Source: CAXDOZ01 sp963991145
GTDB lineage: Bacteria > Bacteroidota > Bacteroidia > Chitinophagales > JABDMM01
Reading direction: 5' to 3'
Assembly (NCBI GenBank): GCA_963991145.1
Contig: CAXDOZ010000025.1
Coordinates: forward strand, 1-25,857
DNA: 25,857 nucleotides
Shown one piece after another: positions 24,094-25,857 of this stretch (positions within the stretch are counted from its first letter, which is position 1; each line of letters starts with the position of its first letter). The notes beneath the pieces were generated by a model. It was not told the origin of the DNA. It made no database searches and was given only the letters and a program-made list of their open reading frames with translations. Both the position numbers and the translations under genes were made by a program.

Positions 24094-25197
24094 ATGACTA
24101 ATCAACAAGAGGCAAAACGGGTTCTTAGCCTGAGACGGATCGTAATACCGATCCTCCTTGGTCTCTCTGTTGGCGCATATCTCATATACCAGAGCGTAGA
24201 TCTGGAGGCATTGAAGTCAATCTCATGGACCTCCACTGAATTCTACGTTTGGTTCGCAGTCGCAATCCTCTTGATCATAACAAGAGCCTTCGCCTACATG
24301 TACAGGCTGAAAGTGATATCAGACAATCAGCTTAGCTGGAAACAAACATTTCAGGTTGTGATGCTCTGGGAGTTCAGCTCTTGTGTTACGCCCGGATTGG
24401 TTGGTGGAGCGGCAGTAGCAATCTTCCTTTTAAATAAAGAGAAGATCAATCTGGGTAAGAGCACTGCAATGGTGGTTCTGGTTACTTTCCTCGACAATCT
24501 GATCTTCATAGTATTCATTCCATTGCTACTGATCTTCATCGGACCGAAGGTCCTCTTTGCAACAGGAACCTGTGCCGAAGCAGATCAATTGCCTATTCTA
24601 AACTATGTAAGCTCGATCTCTGTAGCAGTGGTGATCGTTTATATCACTTTGCTGATCATTACAATCTTCCTTGGTTATGGTATCCTCGTGAAGCCTCGAG
24701 CGGCTAAGTTCTTCTTCCTGAAGCTCTCCAGGTGGCAGATCTTTAAACGATTCAAGGATGGCCTCATCGCAACAGGAATGGAAATGGAGGTCGCCGGTAA
24801 AGAATTCAAAAGCAGGAACGCATCCTTCTGGAAATCAGTTATCGGGTCCACGATAGTGGTTTGGTTTGTTCGATTCTTACTTGCAAACAGCCTGATATTG
24901 GGAATTACGGGAAGCTTCGACGATCAACTAATGATCCTTGCCCGCCAATTTGTAATCTGGATGGTGATGATCCTACCATCTACTCCAGGTGGATCTGGAA
25001 TCGCCGAGATAGCATTCCTTGCATTCATTTGTGAATTCATTCCTCAGGGATTATCATCTACTGTCGTAGTTCTCTGGAGGCTCCTGTCTTATTACCTGTA
25101 TATAATCATTGGAGCTTTTGTACTTCCAAGATGGATCTCAAGAGTATTCCAAAAGAAGGATAAGGACCTCAGCAAAATGGAAACTGATCAGATGTAG
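24094..25197 (+). CDS. YbhN/UPF0104-type (lysylphosphatidylglycerol synthase TM region) membrane protein
   Basis: A 367-residue integral membrane protein with about eight predicted helices, among them residues 13-32, 46-68, 126-150, 170-198 and several after 245. The family traits are the motif SSCVTPGLVGGAAVAIFLL (about 91-109), and VWMVMILPSTPGGSGIAEIAF-like sequence at about 290-310. These match the flippase-like domain found at the N-terminus of MprF and in stand-alone YbhN proteins. Those proteins are thought to move lipids or isoprenoid-linked molecules across the membrane; the substrate here is unknown. There is no MprF synthase domain. The last 10 bp overlap the convergent CDGSH gene. 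Confidence 0.87.
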   Translation: MTNQQEAKRVLSLRRIVIPILLGLSVGAYLIYQSVDLEALKSISWTSTEFYVWFAVAILLIITRAFAYMYRLKVISDNQLSWKQTFQVVMLWEFSSCVTPGLVGGAAVAIFLLNKEKINLGKSTAMVVLVTFLDNLIFIVFIPLLLIFIGPKVLFATGTCAEADQLPILNYVSSISVAVVIVYITLLIITIFLGYGILVKPRAAKFFFLKLSRWQIFKRFKDGLIATGMEMEVAGKEFKSRNASFWKSVIGSTIVVWFVRFLLANSLILGITGSFDDQLMILARQFVIWMVMILPSTPGGSGIAEIAFLAFICEFIPQGLSSTVVVLWRLLSYYLYIIIGAFVLPRWISRVFQKKDKDLSKMETDQM

Positions 25198-25424
25198 CGG
25201 TGAGCTCCATCGCAAAAAGCACCATCCTTACTTTGCTTGCAGGCACACCAGGCCACTCTACGATCTTCTTTGATCATCACAACTTTGGGCTCCATATCGG
25301 TATCCTTGTGAGAACCATCGCAGTAGGGCTGATTCGTGCTCAAGCCACAGGCACACCAGTAGATCATGCCTGCCTTCTCCTCTTTGATAATGGGACCTTC
25401 TCCGGCTACTTTTCCTCTAGCCAT
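25188..25424 (-). CDS. Double CDGSH iron-sulfur protein
   Basis: A 78-residue protein with two CDGSH zinc-finger-type motifs, each expected to bind one 2Fe-2S cluster through three Cys and one His. Motif 1 is CACGLSTNQPYCDGSH (Cys24, Cys26, Cys35, His39). Motif 2 is CACKQSKDGAFCDGAH (Cys60, Cys62, Cys71, His75), in which the usual Pro two before the third Cys is Ala. Single-chain tandem CDGSH proteins occur in bacteria and resemble mitoNEET-family folds used in redox or cluster transfer. It begins 1 bp after the kbl stop, so it is co-transcribed with kbl, and converges on the YbhN-like gene. Confidence 0.92.
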   Translation of the reverse strand: MARGKVAGEGPIIKEEKAGMIYWCACGLSTNQPYCDGSHKDTDMEPKVVMIKEDRRVAWCACKQSKDGAFCDGAHRYI

Positions 25425-25425
25425 C

Positions 25426-25857
25426 TTAATTGATTACGCCTAGTTCTTTGCCGATCTTGATAAAGGCATTGATAGCCTTATCGATATGGTGATCTTCGTG
25501 AGCTGCAGATAACTGTACGCGGATTCGCGCTTGTCCTTTCGGCACAACCGGATAGAAGAAGCCAATCACATAAATCCCTTCGGACAAAAGTGCATCAGCG
25601 AATTTCTGCGCCAGAACAGAATCGTAAAGCATGATTGGTACAATTGGATGAACACCAGGCTTGATGTCGAATCCTGCAGCTGTCATTTCGTTGCGGAAAC
25701 GCATTGTGTTTGTCTCCAGCTTATCTCTTAGTTCAGTGGTTTCGCCTAGCATGTTCAGAACCTCGATCGAAGCACCTACAATACTTGGGGCAACCGTATT
25801 TGAGAAAAGGTATGGGCGAGACTTCTGACGAAGCATATCAACGATCTCAGCGCGGCC
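25426..25857 (-). CDS. kbl: Glycine C-acetyltransferase (2-amino-3-ketobutyrate CoA ligase), C-terminal part
   Basis: The last 143 codons of a PLP-dependent alpha-oxoamine synthase; the 5' part, with the Schiff-base lysine, is beyond the right edge. The visible part opens with GRAEIVDMLRQKSRPYLFSN and includes VAPSIVGASIEVL, HPIVPIMLYD, GFFYPVVPKGQARIRVQLSAAH, which match Kbl closely. Kbl splits 2-amino-3-ketobutyrate with CoA into glycine and acetyl-CoA in threonine breakdown. Related enzymes (serine palmitoyltransferase, BioF) share the fold, but the YPVVPKGQARIRVQ segment favours Kbl. The frame is open to the window end with no stop, so it is a truncated view, not a broken gene. Confidence 0.92.
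   Translation of the reverse strand, partial: GRAEIVDMLRQKSRPYLFSNTVAPSIVGASIEVLNMLGETTELRDKLETNTMRFRNEMTAAGFDIKPGVHPIVPIMLYDSVLAQKFADALLSEGIYVIGFFYPVVPKGQARIRVQLSAAHEDHHIDKAINAFIKIGKELGVIN

Noticed and set aside
1..25857. Mobile elements, CRISPR arrays, phage genes or tRNA/rRNA genes
   Set aside because: No transposase, integrase, spaced direct repeats or cloverleaf-like sequence was seen; non-coding gaps are all under about 175 bp.

Overview
This window is a stretch of core chromosome from a member of the phylum Bacteroidota (Cytophaga-Flavobacteria-Bacteroides group; class not resolved by me). The signs are a DUF4175 envelope protein next to an RsbW-like ATPase, ybeY and mnmG; a Big_5 Ig-like lipoprotein; the hpt-adk-obg order; a YbeY whose third metal-ligand histidine is replaced by Asp; and promoter-like TAnnTTTG boxes with no obvious Shine-Dalgarno signals. 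I see no insertion sequence, phage, CRISPR array, tRNA or rRNA, and gene density is very high.

Layout. Positions 1-4384 (minus strand) hold, in transcription order, a gamma-carbonic-anhydrase-like protein, idi and an O-methyltransferase, then a glucosaminidase/LysM wall hydrolase, hpt, adk and the 5' end of obg. Positions 4557-15212 (minus) look like one long transcription unit: a small unknown protein, exodeoxyribonuclease III, a peptide-type substrate-binding lipoprotein, DUF4175, an RsbW-like ATPase, ybeY, mnmG and an Ig-like lipoprotein. The only sizeable break in it is 95 bp between ybeY and mnmG, which carries two perfect-core parS-like palindromes. Positions 15223-15744 (plus) encode a two-helix membrane protein. 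Then on the minus strand come manC, a methionine/glutamine aminotransferase and an omega-amidase (18804 down to 15718). recQ (plus) converges on a secreted HExxH metallopeptidase (minus). scpA and a YbhN/UPF0104-type membrane protein (plus) follow, and the right edge has a double CDGSH protein and the 3' part of kbl (minus).

How it fits together. Most genes are housekeeping: purine salvage and nucleotide balance (hpt, adk), ribosome and tRNA maturation (obg, ybeY, mnmG), DNA repair (xth, recQ), isoprenoid supply (idi), GDP-mannose (manC), sulfur amino-acid transamination repair (aminotransferase plus omega-amidase), threonine/glycine metabolism (kbl) and chromosome organisation (parS, scpA). 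The parS pair suggests the window is on the origin-proximal part of the chromosome.

I did not find a convincing wholly new multi-gene system. The most notable items are the paired parS sites abutting ybeY and mnmG, the DUF4175/RsbW/lipoprotein block of unknown purpose, several promoter-like boxes only 4-5 nt from start codons (possible leaderless mRNAs), and the way all three convergent gene pairs overlap at their 3' ends.
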